A stretch of DNA of 64,000 nucleotides, from positions 20,977 to 84,976 of the forward strand of contig DATAUV010000135.1 of the NCBI GenBank assembly GCA_036268075.1, given 5' to 3'. Positions 7,693-15,797 of the stretch are shown one piece after another; position 1 is the first letter of the stretch; each line of letters starts with the position of its first letter. Below the pieces are notes generated by a model. The model was not told the DNA's origin, did no database searches, and saw nothing but the letters and a program-made list of their open reading frames with translations. The stretch comes from DATARH01 sp036268075 (GTDB lineage Bacteria; Pseudomonadota; Alphaproteobacteria; ATCC43930; CGMCC-115725). The position numbers were made by a program, and so were the translations under genes.

Positions 7693-9201
7693 ATGCCCCC
7701 GCTGACCATCCGCCTCAACCCGGGCGACAACGTCGTCGTCGCGCGGGCCGATCTGCTGCCGGGGACCGAAGTCGAGGGCATCAAGGCACGAACGCATGTG
7801 CCTGCCGGGCACAAATTCGCGACGGCGCCGGTCGCCAAGGGTGAGGCGGTGCGCAAATACGGCCAGATCCTCGGCTTCGCGACCGAGGCGATCAGCCCCG
7901 GCGACCATATTCATACGCACAACATCGCGATGGGCGATTTTGCCCGCGACTACGCCTTCGGCCTCGACGCCAAGCCGACCGTCCCGGCCGAAGGGCCGGC
8001 GACGTTCCAGGGCATCGTCCGCGCCGACGGGCGGGTCGCGACGCGCAATTATCTCGGCGTCCTCACGACCGTGAATTGCTCGGCCAGCACCGCGCGGTTT
8101 ATCGCCGAGCAATTCCGCTCCGGTATCCTGCGCGAGTATCCGAACATCGACGGGGTCGTCGCGCTCGGCCACGGCACCGGCTGCGGCATGGGGATCGACG
8201 GCGAGCCGATGAACCTGCTGCGCCGGACGATCGGCGGCTATGCGCGGCACCCGAATTTCGCCGGCGTCCTGGTGCTGGGCCTCGGTTGCGAGACCAACCA
8301 GATCTCCGGCCTTCTCGCCGCCGAGGGGCTCGCGGAAAGCGACACGCTGACGACGATGACGATCCAGGATACCGGCGGCACCACCAAGACGGTCAGGGAA
8401 GGCGTAGCGCGCCTAACCGCGATGCTCCCCGCCGCCAACGACGTCAAGCGCGAGCCGGTATCGGCGAGTCATCTGACGCTGGCCCTCCAATGCGGCGGGT
8501 CCGACGGTTACTCCGGTATCACCGCAAACCCCGCGCTCGGCGCCTGTGTGGACTTGCTGGTCCGGCACGGCGGCACCGCGGTCCTTTCCGAGACGCCGGA
8601 AATCTACGGCGCCGAGCATCTCCTGACCCGCCGCGCCGCCAGCCGCGAGGTCGGCGAGAAACTCGTCGAGCGCATCCGATGGTGGGAGGACTATACCGCC
8701 AAGACCGGCGGCGAGATGAACAACAACCCTTCGCCCGGCAACAAGGCCGGCGGCCTCACGACGATCCTCGAAAAATCGCTGGGCGCGGTCGCCAAGGGCG
8801 GCAGCACCAACCTCGTCGACGTCTACCGCTATGCCGAGCCGATCACGAAAAAGGGCTTCGTGTTCATGGACACGCCCGGCTACGACCCGGTCTCGGCCAC
8901 GGGCCAGGTCGCCGGCGGCGCCAACATAATCTGCTTCACCACGGGCCGAGGCTCGGTATTCGGATGCAAGCCCGCGCCGTCGTTGAAGCTCGCGACCAAC
9001 ACGCCGCTCTACCGCCGCATGGAAGACGACATGGACATCGATTGCGGCCCGATCGCCGACGGCGAGGCGACCGTGCCCGAAATGGGCGAGCGCATCTTCC
9101 AGTTATTGCTCGACACCGCCTCCGGCGCCAAGACCAAGAGCGAAATCCTCGGCTTCGGCGAGGACGAGTTCACGCCTTGGGTGCTGGGTGCGGTGATGTA
9201 G
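7693..9201 (+). CDS. altronate/galactarate dehydratase family protein (UxaA)
   Basis: A 502-aa protein with both halves of the UxaA family. The N-terminal SAF domain (about 1-95) includes GHKFATAPVAKGEAVRKYGQ and SPGDHIHTHN; the catalytic part has GYVRADGRVATRNYL-like IVRADGRVATRNYLGVLTTV, LGHGTGCGM and LQCGGSDGYSG. The C-terminus has FMDTPGYDPVSATGQVAGGA and FGCKPAPSLKLATNT. These are the Fe-dependent sugar-acid dehydratase motifs (altronate to 2-keto-3-deoxygluconate; galactarate in GarD). The exact acid is not predictable. The ATG at 7693 is chosen over the one at 7630 because family homology starts at MPPLTIRLNPGDNVVVA. The last 32 bases overlap the convergent DUF1223 gene. Confidence 0.86.
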   Translation: MPPLTIRLNPGDNVVVARADLLPGTEVEGIKARTHVPAGHKFATAPVAKGEAVRKYGQILGFATEAISPGDHIHTHNIAMGDFARDYAFGLDAKPTVPAEGPATFQGIVRADGRVATRNYLGVLTTVNCSASTARFIAEQFRSGILREYPNIDGVVALGHGTGCGMGIDGEPMNLLRRTIGGYARHPNFAGVLVLGLGCETNQISGLLAAEGLAESDTLTTMTIQDTGGTTKTVREGVARLTAMLPAANDVKREPVSASHLTLALQCGGSDGYSGITANPALGACVDLLVRHGGTAVLSETPEIYGAEHLLTRRAASREVGEKLVERIRWWEDYTAKTGGEMNNNPSPGNKAGGLTTILEKSLGAVAKGGSTNLVDVYRYAEPITKKGFVFMDTPGYDPVSATGQVAGGANIICFTTGRGSVFGCKPAPSLKLATNTPLYRRMEDDMDIDCGPIADGEATVPEMGERIFQLLLDTASGAKTKSEILGFGEDEFTPWVLGAVM

Positions 9202-9910
9202 CGCTGGTCTCTTTCATTCGGACTGGCGCGGGACCGGTGCGGACGGTCGAGCCGGCGCCGACGATCCTGCCGTCCGGGGCCTGGACGAGCACCGCGTAGC
9301 CTTCTCCGGCGGGAAGGGCGGGGATCGGGAAATTCCGGGGCGAGCCCGTCCATTCGCCACGCGTTTCGATCGAGAGGACGGCGTTGGTGTCTTCGGCGGT
9401 GCGGTGGGCGTTCTCGCCCGCGCCGATTTGGGTCGTGCGGTGCCGGGCGAAGCGGAGGAGCAATATGGTGCCTCTGCCGGTTCCGGCGCCGATCGTTACC
9501 TCGGACCCATCCGCGGTGAAATGGACAGGGGCCACGGCTTGCGGCTGCGTATCGAGCGCCGCGAGGACGGCTCCGCGGTCATTACCGACCATGTCTTCCT
9601 TGCCGTCGACGACGATCTGCGGCGTGAAAATCTGGCCGCGGTCGAAGCGGGCGGCATAGGCGCGCTGGCGGGCGGTCGCCTCGGGGCTGGAGAACGGGTC
9701 CGTCCAGCCGAGGTTGTCCCAGTAGTCGATGTGGTAGCCGAGCGCGAGTACGCCGTCGCGGTGCGAAAGCTGGTCGAGCAACGCGTCGGCCGGCGGGCAG
9801 GACGAGCAGCCCTGCGAGGTGAAGAGCTCGACCACAACGGGCCGCGTCTCGGCCCAGGCGGGGGTTGCCAGCCCGGCAAGCAGGCAGGCCGTCACTATGC
9901 GGAAACGCAT
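9170..9910 (-). CDS. secreted DUF1223 thioredoxin-like protein
   Basis: A 246-aa exported protein. The signal peptide is MRFRIVTACLLAGLATPAWA, with cleavage after AWA. The mature part opens with VVVELFTSQGCSSCPPADAL, the CxxC-containing signature of DUF1223, followed by LGYHIDYWDNLGWTDPFSSP and RGQIFTPQIVVDG. The fold is thioredoxin-like and it should act in the periplasm; the biochemical role is unknown. The in-frame ATG at 9952 would put extra residues before a good signal peptide, so 9910 is preferred. The C-terminus overlaps uxaA by 32 bases tail to tail. Confidence 0.85.
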   Translation of the reverse strand: MRFRIVTACLLAGLATPAWAETRPVVVELFTSQGCSSCPPADALLDQLSHRDGVLALGYHIDYWDNLGWTDPFSSPEATARQRAYAARFDRGQIFTPQIVVDGKEDMVGNDRGAVLAALDTQPQAVAPVHFTADGSEVTIGAGTGRGTILLLRFARHRTTQIGAGENAHRTAEDTNAVLSIETRGEWTGSPRNFPIPALPAGEGYAVLVQAPDGRIVGAGSTVRTGPAPVRMKETSATSPHPAPKA

Positions 9911-9993
9911 CGTCAAACTCCCCTTGCCCGGCGCTATCCTCTCGCGCATCAAGATAATGCGCGCCCGTCCGCGCCAAAGATGAGGGGAGAAAG

Positions 9994-10098
9994 ATGCGCC
10001 GGTTTTCCGCCGTCAATGCCGCGATTGTGATCGCCGCCACGGTGTGGTCGCCTTGCCTCCGCGCAGGCGGCCGACCCCATTCCGCATTGGGGCCGCGC
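9994..10098 (+). pseudogene. possible remnant of a secreted protein (signal peptide with a frameshift)
   Basis: After GGGGAGAAAG comes an ATG with MRRFSAVNAAIVIAATVWSP, a good signal-peptide start. One base later the frame must shift to read ASAQAADPIPHW, a credible cleavage site and mature N-terminus. Reading on then runs into the 3' end of the opposite-strand gene at 10099 without family features. I read this as the start of a lost secreted-protein gene. A chance ORF is possible. Confidence 0.35.
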
Positions 10099-10473
10099 TC
10101 AGAACCGCGTCGGGACGGGGCCGATTTCGCAGTTGCCCCAGAACACGCCGCCGAAATTGCTCGCCTGGCTCACCGTGCCGTCGATCCGATTGACCCGGTA
10201 GCGCGCGACGTAGTCGGCATAGGGTACGTCGAAATCGAGATAAAGCGGCGTCAGCGCCAGCACCTTGCCCTCTTCGCCGGTGTCGGTGGTGATCTTGCCG
10301 GCGCCCCAATAGACGATGAAATCGACCTCGGACTGCCGCGCGGCGAGCTGCTTGTTCGCCCACCGGCCGAAATCGCCGTGACAGGCCAACAGGCTCGGAT
10401 CGCCCGGCCCGAGCGCCGCCGTCGCCATTGACGACATAAACCCGAAAATGCCCCAGAAGGCGCGAATCTTCAT
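10099..10473 (-). CDS. small secreted protein of unknown function
   Basis: A 124-aa protein with a signal peptide (MKIRAFWGIFGFMSSMATAA) and a mature domain containing two Cys (LLACHGDFGRW and FWGNCEIGPVPTRF) that could form a disulfide. The middle has alternating strand-like segments (VDFIVYWGAGK, LALTPLYLDFDVPYADYVAR, YRVNRIDGTVS). I do not recognise the family. Codon use is like its neighbours. It lies between the remnant at 9994 and denD, all separate units. Confidence 0.6.
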   Translation of the reverse strand: MKIRAFWGIFGFMSSMATAALGPGDPSLLACHGDFGRWANKQLAARQSEVDFIVYWGAGKITTDTGEEGKVLALTPLYLDFDVPYADYVARYRVNRIDGTVSQASNFGGVFWGNCEIGPVPTRF

Positions 10474-10524
10474 CGCGCCAGTTAACCTTAACTTTCTTGA
10501 TAATTCGTGACCTCGGCGCGCGGT

Positions 10525-11493
10525 TTACCCCACGAGCGTCTTCTGCATTGCGAGGTCGTCCTCGATAAAAAACCCGACCGCCTCGTCGATCCCGGAATCG
10601 GGTCGGAACCCCAGCGCCTCGGCGCGCGGGGCGGTCAGCGCCTCGGGCCAGCTTCCGACGATCGACTGGATCGCCCGGTCGTGCCGCCACGAGAGCCGCG
10701 CGTGGGCCGCCGCGCCGCCGGCGCGCTTCAGCGCCTCGGCCATCTCGCCGACCGACACCGAATAACCCGGCAGCTGCAGCACGCGGTTGTGGCCCAGCGC
10801 CTCACCCGCCACATCCAGCGCATGCGCCAGCGAGGCGACGACGCGGCGCGGCGATGCCAGCGCCATTACGGTATCCGGGGACACCGGACACACCGCGTCC
10901 TGCCCGGCCAGCGGCTCGCGGATCATCGACGAGGCAAAGGTCGACGCCGCCCGGTTCGGCCGACCCGGCCGCACCACGACGGTCGGCAGCCTGAGCGCCC
11001 GCCCGTCGACAAAACCCTTGCGCGTGTAGTCGTTGACCAGCAACTCGCCGATTGCCTTCTGCGTGCCGTAGGAGCTTTGGGGCGTCAGCGCGGTGCCGTC
11101 GCCGACCGAGGGCGGCAGCGCCCCGCCATAGACCGCGAGCGAGCTGGCGAAGATTACCTTCGGCGCGCTGCCGAGCGCCCGGCATGCCTCGAGCACCGCG
11201 CGCGTGCCGTCGAGATTGACCCGGTAGCCGAGATCAGGGTCCGCCTCGGCCTGCCCGCTGACGATCGCCGCGAGGTGATAGACGGCGTCCGTCCCCGGTC
11301 CGATCAGCGCCCCAACCGTCGCCCGGTCGGCGATGTCGCCGGTCACCACCCGCACCCGCTTGTCGTCGGGCAGCGGCAGCGCCGACGGCGCATTGTCGAA
11401 CAGCACCAACTCGTCGGCCTTGTCCTGTTCAAGCAGCAGCAGCGCCAGCCGCCGCCCGAGAAATCCGCACCCGCCGGTGATCACGATCTTCAT
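10525..11493 (-). CDS. denD: D-erythronate dehydrogenase
   Basis: A 322-aa extended SDR/NAD-dependent epimerase-fold protein. MKIVITGGCGFLGRRLA is the GxxGxxG NAD site, and SSLAVYGGALPPS plus SSYGTQKAIGELLVNDY carry the Ser and YxxxK catalytic residues. The segments RLPTVVVRPGRPNRAASTFA and IREPLAGQD are typical of DenD. DenD oxidises D-erythronate to 2-oxo-D-erythronate. Identity is strongly supported by otnI, otnK and otnC in the same locus, which carry out the next three steps. It is transcribed after otnI on the minus strand, with a repeat cluster in the 111-base gap. Confidence 0.88.
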   Translation of the reverse strand: MKIVITGGCGFLGRRLALLLLEQDKADELVLFDNAPSALPLPDDKRVRVVTGDIADRATVGALIGPGTDAVYHLAAIVSGQAEADPDLGYRVNLDGTRAVLEACRALGSAPKVIFASSLAVYGGALPPSVGDGTALTPQSSYGTQKAIGELLVNDYTRKGFVDGRALRLPTVVVRPGRPNRAASTFASSMIREPLAGQDAVCPVSPDTVMALASPRRVVASLAHALDVAGEALGHNRVLQLPGYSVSVGEMAEALKRAGGAAAHARLSWRHDRAIQSIVGSWPEALTAPRAEALGFRPDSGIDEAVGFFIEDDLAMQKTLVG

Positions 11494-11510
11494 GGTTCAA
11501 ATCCGCCTTG

Positions 11511-11594
11511 GACCGCGGGCGTCCGCCCGCTCTTCGTTAAGATGCGGGCGTCCCGCCCGCTCTTGGGAGAAATGCGGGCGGGACGCCCGCGGCC
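11511..11594. repeat. dispersed palindrome cluster (three cores)
   Basis: Three copies of the GCGGGCGTCCCGCCCGC family lie in a row: 11511-11530 (core GCGGGCGTCCGCCCGC, one C short), 11544-11560 (perfect) and 11574-11594 in the opposite sense. The outer copies carry ACCGCGGGC and its complement, so the whole block can fold into one long stem or three small hairpins. It lies between denD and otnI. Confidence 0.82.
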
Positions 11595-11604
11595 CATTTG
11601 CCCA

Positions 11605-12387
11605 TCATCCGATCCCGTATTTCTTCGCCCACCCCAGCCCCGCGACGGTGTCGCCCTTCGGCCGGTACTCGCAGCCGATCCACCCGCCATAGCCGATCTC
11701 GTCGAACAGGTCGAAGATGTACGGGTAGTGGATCTCGCCGACATCGGGCTCGTGCCGGCCGGGATTGCCGGCGATCTGGACATGCGGGTAGCGGCCGGCC
11801 AGCGCGCGCACCTTGGTGGCGATGTCCCCTTCCATGATCTGCATATGATAGAGGTCGAGCTGCAGCCGCAAATTGGGCCGCGCGACCTCATCGATGATCG
11901 CGATCGCGTCGTGGCTGTAGTTGAGGAAATAGCCGGGAATGTCGCGCGTGTTGATCGGCTCGATGATCGCGGTCAACCCCTCAGGCGCGAGCCGATCGGC
12001 GGCCCACTGTAAATTTTCGACATAGACGCGGGCGCCCAGCGCCTTGTCGTGCCCGTCCGGCCACAACCCGGCCATCGTGTGCACGAGTGGGCATTTCGTC
12101 GCCTTGGCATAGAGGATCGCCTTGTCGACCCCGGCCCGAAATTCGGTTTCGCGGCCGGGCAGCGCCGCCAACCCGCGCTCGCCCGCCGCCCAGTCGCCCG
12201 GCACCGTGTTGAAGAGGGCCAGCGACAGCCCGTTCTGCTCGAGCCGCGCGGCGATCACCTCGGGCGAATAGTCGTAAGGAAAGAGAAACTCGACCCCCCT
12301 GAACCCCAGCTTCGCCGCCGCCGCGAAGCGGTCGAGAAAATCCACCTCGTTGAACATCATGCTGAGATTGGCGGCGAATTTCGGCAT
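11605..12387 (-). CDS. otnI: 2-oxo-tetronate isomerase (hydroxypyruvate isomerase family)
   Basis: A 260-aa TIM-barrel sugar-isomerase-family protein. MPKFAANLSMMFNEVDFLDR, FRGVEFLFPYDYSPEVIA and HTMAGLWPDGHD are characteristic, and metal-binding positions fall in TAIIEPINTRDIPGYFLN (Glu) and LQLDLYHMQIMEGD (Asp, His). The C-terminus has HVQIAGNPGRHEPDVGEIHY. OtnI interconverts 2-oxo- and 3-oxo-tetronate, feeding OtnK. Plain hydroxypyruvate isomerase (Hyi) is the alternative, but otnK, otnC and denD nearby favour OtnI. It is the first gene of the minus-strand arm. Confidence 0.87.
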   Translation of the reverse strand: MPKFAANLSMMFNEVDFLDRFAAAAKLGFRGVEFLFPYDYSPEVIAARLEQNGLSLALFNTVPGDWAAGERGLAALPGRETEFRAGVDKAILYAKATKCPLVHTMAGLWPDGHDKALGARVYVENLQWAADRLAPEGLTAIIEPINTRDIPGYFLNYSHDAIAIIDEVARPNLRLQLDLYHMQIMEGDIATKVRALAGRYPHVQIAGNPGRHEPDVGEIHYPYIFDLFDEIGYGGWIGCEYRPKGDTVAGLGWAKKYGIG

Positions 12388-12476
12388 CTTCGGGCTCCTC
12401 GCGGGACGCCGCTACTCTTTCCTCCCGGTCCCGCAAAAACAAGCCCGTCGGGAGGACCGTATTCACGTTGGAAATA

Positions 12477-12486
12477 TGTATATACA
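12477..12486. promoter_or_regulatory. candidate operator between divergent tetronate operons
   Basis: TGTATATACA is a perfect 10-base palindrome in an AT-rich island, in the middle of the 276-base gap between otnI and the divergent ABC transporter. Palindromes of this kind are typical of GntR-family operators. No regulator gene is in the window, so this is inference. Confidence 0.4.
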
Positions 12487-12663
12487 AAAGATTGACGGGT
12501 AATGTGTGGAGTATTAGCTTCCGTGCCGGCGCCGATTTGAGCTTCAGCTTGCGGGCGCTTGAAAAATGCAGCTAAAGCGAGGGCGATCGACAATCCGCCC
12601 GGCACACGCTGCGGCGGATTTTTTGTTGGCCCGCGCCGCCCGGGTCGGTGCGGGGAGGCGGGT

Positions 12664-13662
12664 ATGTTTCAGTTGGTGACGCGCCGGTCGGTTCTCGCAG
12701 CCGGGGCGGGTGTCGCGACGATGTTTGCGATCGGCCGTGCCCGGGCGGCAAAGCTCGATACGCTGCGTGTCGACTACGCCTATTACAACCCAGTCGCGCT
12801 GGTGCTGAAGGACAAGGGCTGGGTCGAGGAAGAATTCGGCAAGGACGGCACCAAGGTCGAATGGGTGCTGAGCCTCGGCAGCAACAAGGCGCTCGAATTC
12901 CTCAACGGCTCTGTCGTCGATTTCGGCTCGTCCGCCGGTTCCGCCGCGCTGCTCGCCCGCGCCAACGACATCCCGATCAAGGGCGTCTACATCTATTCCC
13001 GCCCTGAATGGACCGCGCTCGTCACCACCAAGGACTCGCCGATCCAGAAGGTCACCGACCTCAAGGGCAAGCGGGTCGCCGTCACCCGCGGCACCGACCC
13101 CTACATCTTCCTGCTGCGCGCGCTCGACCGGTTCGGCATGGGCGAGAAGGACATCAACATGGTCCTGCTGCAGCACCCAGACGGCAAGACCGCGCTCATT
13201 CGCGGCGATGTCGACGCCTGGGCCGGGCTCGATCCCTACATGGCGCAGACCGAGCTGCAGGACGGCTCCCGCCTGTTCTTCCGCGACCCGTCGCTCAACA
13301 CCTACGGCTTTCTCAACGCCCGCGAGAATTTCATCAAGCAGTACCCGGATGAAACCCTGCGCCTCCTCAAGGTCTACGAGCGCGGCCGCTTGTGGTCGCT
13401 CGCCAATCCCGACGGGTTGCGCGACACACTCGCAAAGGCCGCCCAGCTCACCGCGCCGGTCGCCGCCAAGGAGTTGGAGCGCACCGACCTCTCGAACCCG
13501 GTCATCGGCAAGGAGCACCGCGACGCGATCGTCGCCGCCGGCGGCGTGCTGAAAAAGGCAGATATCGTCCCGGCCGGGATTGACATCGCCAAGGTCGCCG
13601 ACGCTCTGGTCGACCCCGAATTCGCGCTCAAGCTCGACGTCAAGAAGGCCGCGGCCAAGTGA
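12664..13662 (+). CDS. ABC transporter substrate-binding protein, NitT/TauT (SsuA-like) family
   Basis: A 332-aa periplasmic binding protein. The N-terminus TRRSVLAAGAGVATMFAIGR, ending ARA, is an export signal with a twin-arginine-like RR. The mature part has LRVDYAYYNPVALVLKDKGW, the SsuA/TauA pattern VEWVLSLGSNKALEFLNGSV with DFGSSAGSAALLARANDIP, and the lobe-2 motif DLKGKRVAVTRGTDPYIFLL. Family members bind sulfonates, taurine or nitrate-like anions. The gene opens a four-gene run leading into otnK-otnC, so a sugar acid is a reasonable ligand guess here. The ATG at 12664 follows GGGAGGCGGG; in-frame sequence back to 12559 lacks a signal. Confidence 0.87.
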   Translation: MFQLVTRRSVLAAGAGVATMFAIGRARAAKLDTLRVDYAYYNPVALVLKDKGWVEEEFGKDGTKVEWVLSLGSNKALEFLNGSVVDFGSSAGSAALLARANDIPIKGVYIYSRPEWTALVTTKDSPIQKVTDLKGKRVAVTRGTDPYIFLLRALDRFGMGEKDINMVLLQHPDGKTALIRGDVDAWAGLDPYMAQTELQDGSRLFFRDPSLNTYGFLNARENFIKQYPDETLRLLKVYERGRLWSLANPDGLRDTLAKAAQLTAPVAAKELERTDLSNPVIGKEHRDAIVAAGGVLKKADIVPAGIDIAKVADALVDPEFALKLDVKKAAAK

Positions 13663-14471
13663 GGCGCTTCGCCGCCAGCCCGGCGCTCAGGACCGGCCTC
13701 GTCGGGCTGATCGTCCCGGGTCTGCTGCTGCTCGCGTGGCAGGTCGAAAGCGCGCTCGGCTGGGTCCGACCGAACCTGTTGCCGTCACCGCTCGCCGTGG
13801 TGAACATGGTCGTCGACCTCGCCCGCCGCGGCCAGCTCTGGGGTCATATCGAGATCACGCTGCTGCGCGTGCTGTTCGGGTTTCTGATCGGCGCGGCCGC
13901 TGCGACGGTCTGCGGTGCGCTGACCGGGTACTCGTCGCTGTGGCGGCGCCTGCTCGACCCGACCATCCAGGCCCTGCGCAGCATCCCGTCGATCGCGTGG
14001 GTGCCGCTCTTCATCCTCTGGCTCGGCATTTTCGAGGCGGCCAAGGTGACCTTGATCGCGGTCGGCGTGTTCTTTCCGGTCTACCTCAATCTGATGGCCG
14101 GGATCGAGACGGTTGACCGCCGCCTCGTCGAGGTCGGCCGCGTCTACCGCTTTTCGTCGTGGCGCCTGGTCCGCCGCATCCTGATCCCCGCGACTCTTCC
14201 GGCCTATATCACCGGGCTGCGCAGCGGGCTCGGGCTCGGCTGGATGTTTGTCGTCGCCGCCGAGATCATGGGCGCGAGTCAGGGGATCGGGTTTCTCCTG
14301 ATCGACGGCGAGCAGACCGGCCGCCCCGCCCTCATCATCGCCGCGATCCTCCTCTTCGCGGTACTCGGCAAGCTCACCGATTTGGCGCTCTCATTGGCCG
14401 GGCGGCGCGCGCTCGCCTGGCAGGATTCGTTTGGCAATGCTCGAGATCAACGCTCTCTCCAAGCAGTTTGA
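13659..14471 (+). CDS. ABC transporter permease, NitT/TauT (SsuC-like) family
   Basis: A 270-aa inner-membrane permease with about six transmembrane helices. The binding-protein-dependent transport signature (EAA loop) is visible around KVTLIAVGVFFPVYLNLMAG and VDRRLVEVGRVYRFSSWRL, with PSIAWVPLFILWLGIFEAAK before it. It starts with GTG overlapping the stop of the binding-protein gene (GTGA), which implies translational coupling. Its end overlaps the ATPase gene. Confidence 0.88.
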   Translation: MRRFAASPALRTGLVGLIVPGLLLLAWQVESALGWVRPNLLPSPLAVVNMVVDLARRGQLWGHIEITLLRVLFGFLIGAAAATVCGALTGYSSLWRRLLDPTIQALRSIPSIAWVPLFILWLGIFEAAKVTLIAVGVFFPVYLNLMAGIETVDRRLVEVGRVYRFSSWRLVRRILIPATLPAYITGLRSGLGLGWMFVVAAEIMGASQGIGFLLIDGEQTGRPALIIAAILLFAVLGKLTDLALSLAGRRALAWQDSFGNARDQRSLQAV

Positions 14472-15210
14472 CGGCGCCTCCGCGCTCGCCGGCATCGATT
14501 TCTCGGTCGATGCCGGCGAGATCGTCGCCATCCTCGGCACCAGCGGCGCCGGCAAGTCGACGCTGTTGCGCATCGTCGGCGGGCTCGATACGGCGTCGTC
14601 GGGTGCGGTCAGCCTCGACGGCCGCGCCGTGATCGGCCCTAGCCCCAAGCTCGGCTTCGTGTTCCAGGAGCCCCGCCTGATGCCGTGGCTGTCGGTCCGG
14701 CAGAACGTGACCTTTGGCCTCGACGGGCTGTCGCGCGAGGAGCGTCGCGAGCGGGCCGAAACCGTGCTCGACCGGGTCGGGCTCGGCGATGTCGGCAACG
14801 CCTGGCCGCGCCAGCTTTCGGGCGGCATGGCCCAGCGGGTCGCGATCGCCCGCGCCCTCGTGACCCGCCCGTCGGTGCTGCTCCTCGACGAGCCGTTCAG
14901 CGCGCTCGACGCCTTCACCCGCCTCGGGCTCCAGGAACACCTCCTCGAAATCTGGCGCGCCGAGCGGCCGACGATGCTGTTCGTCACGCACGACATCGAC
15001 GAGGCGCTGATGCTCGCCGACCGCGTCATCGTGCTGCTGGGCCGCCCCGGCCAAATCCGCCGCGACGAGCGCATCGACATCCCCCGCCCGCGCCGTCGCG
15101 GCGACCCCCGTCTTGCGCGCTGGCGCGAGCGCCTGTTCGATGATTTAAGCGGTATTCAGGATCGTCCAGGGCTGGGCCGTCCCGAACTGGTCGTCGCCAA
15201 CGCGAGGTAA
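14437..15210 (+). CDS. ABC transporter ATP-binding protein, NitT/TauT (SsuB-like) family
   Basis: A 257-aa ATPase. Walker A is GTSGAGKST, the Q-loop lies in LGFVFQEPRLMPWLSVRQNV, the signature is LSGGMAQRVAIARALV, Walker B is VLLLDEPFSALD and the switch His is in LFVTHDIDEALMLADRV. The PRLMPW Q-loop and short C-terminus match SsuB/TauB. The ATG at 14437 is used rather than the TTG at 14431; it overlaps the permease by 35 bases. Together with the two genes before it this makes a complete importer. Confidence 0.9.
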   Translation: MLEINALSKQFDGASALAGIDFSVDAGEIVAILGTSGAGKSTLLRIVGGLDTASSGAVSLDGRAVIGPSPKLGFVFQEPRLMPWLSVRQNVTFGLDGLSREERRERAETVLDRVGLGDVGNAWPRQLSGGMAQRVAIARALVTRPSVLLLDEPFSALDAFTRLGLQEHLLEIWRAERPTMLFVTHDIDEALMLADRVIVLLGRPGQIRRDERIDIPRPRRRGDPRLARWRERLFDDLSGIQDRPGLGRPELVVANAR

Positions 15211-15216
15211 CTGCAC

Positions 15217-15726
15217 ATGGACAGCGCCCGCCTGCGTGAGCTCCAGGCTCCGCTCAAGGACAAGTACCGCACCGACCCGGAGACGGCCGTGGTCACGCTG
15301 AAGGCCCGCGGCGACCTGACCGACGGCGCGATCGCCTGCAAGGTCGAAACCGGCCGCGCCCTCGTCGAGGCTGGCCTCCATCCGGCCACCGGCGGCAGTG
15401 GGCTCGAAGCTTGCTCCGGCGACATGCTGCTCGAAGCGCTCGTCGCCTGCGCCGGCGTCACGCTCAAGGCCGTCGCCACCGCGATCGACTTCAAGCTGCG
15501 CGGCGGCTCGGTCCATGCCGAGGGCGACCTCGACTTCCGTGGCACCCTCGGCGTCGAGCGCACCGCCCCGGTCGGCTTCCGCGACATCCGCCTGACCTTC
15601 ACCCTCGACACCGACGAACCGGAAGACCGCCGCGCCAACCTGCTCAAGCTGACCGAGCGCTACTGCGTGGTCCTGCAAACCCTCCGCAACGCGCCGACGA
15701 CCGAAGCGGCGGTGCAGACCGCCTGA
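15217..15726 (+). CDS. OsmC-family protein
   Basis: A 169-aa OsmC/Ohr-superfamily protein. The two redox cysteines of the family appear in EACSGDMLLEALVACAGVTL (reactive Cys region) and ERYCVVLQTLRN. Members reduce organic peroxides through this thiol pair, though many OsmC proteins in catabolic operons have no assigned role. It sits 6 bases after the ABC ATPase and 71 bases before otnK, so it is probably cotranscribed with the tetronate genes. A protective role against reactive intermediates is only a guess. Confidence 0.85.
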   Translation: MDSARLRELQAPLKDKYRTDPETAVVTLKARGDLTDGAIACKVETGRALVEAGLHPATGGSGLEACSGDMLLEALVACAGVTLKAVATAIDFKLRGGSVHAEGDLDFRGTLGVERTAPVGFRDIRLTFTLDTDEPEDRRANLLKLTERYCVVLQTLRNAPTTEAAVQTA

Positions 15727-15797
15727 CGTAAGGCCTTATTTGCCGGCGCCGCCCCGGCCCGCTACTCTCCGCGAGACAGGCGCGAGGGAGGGGTGGC

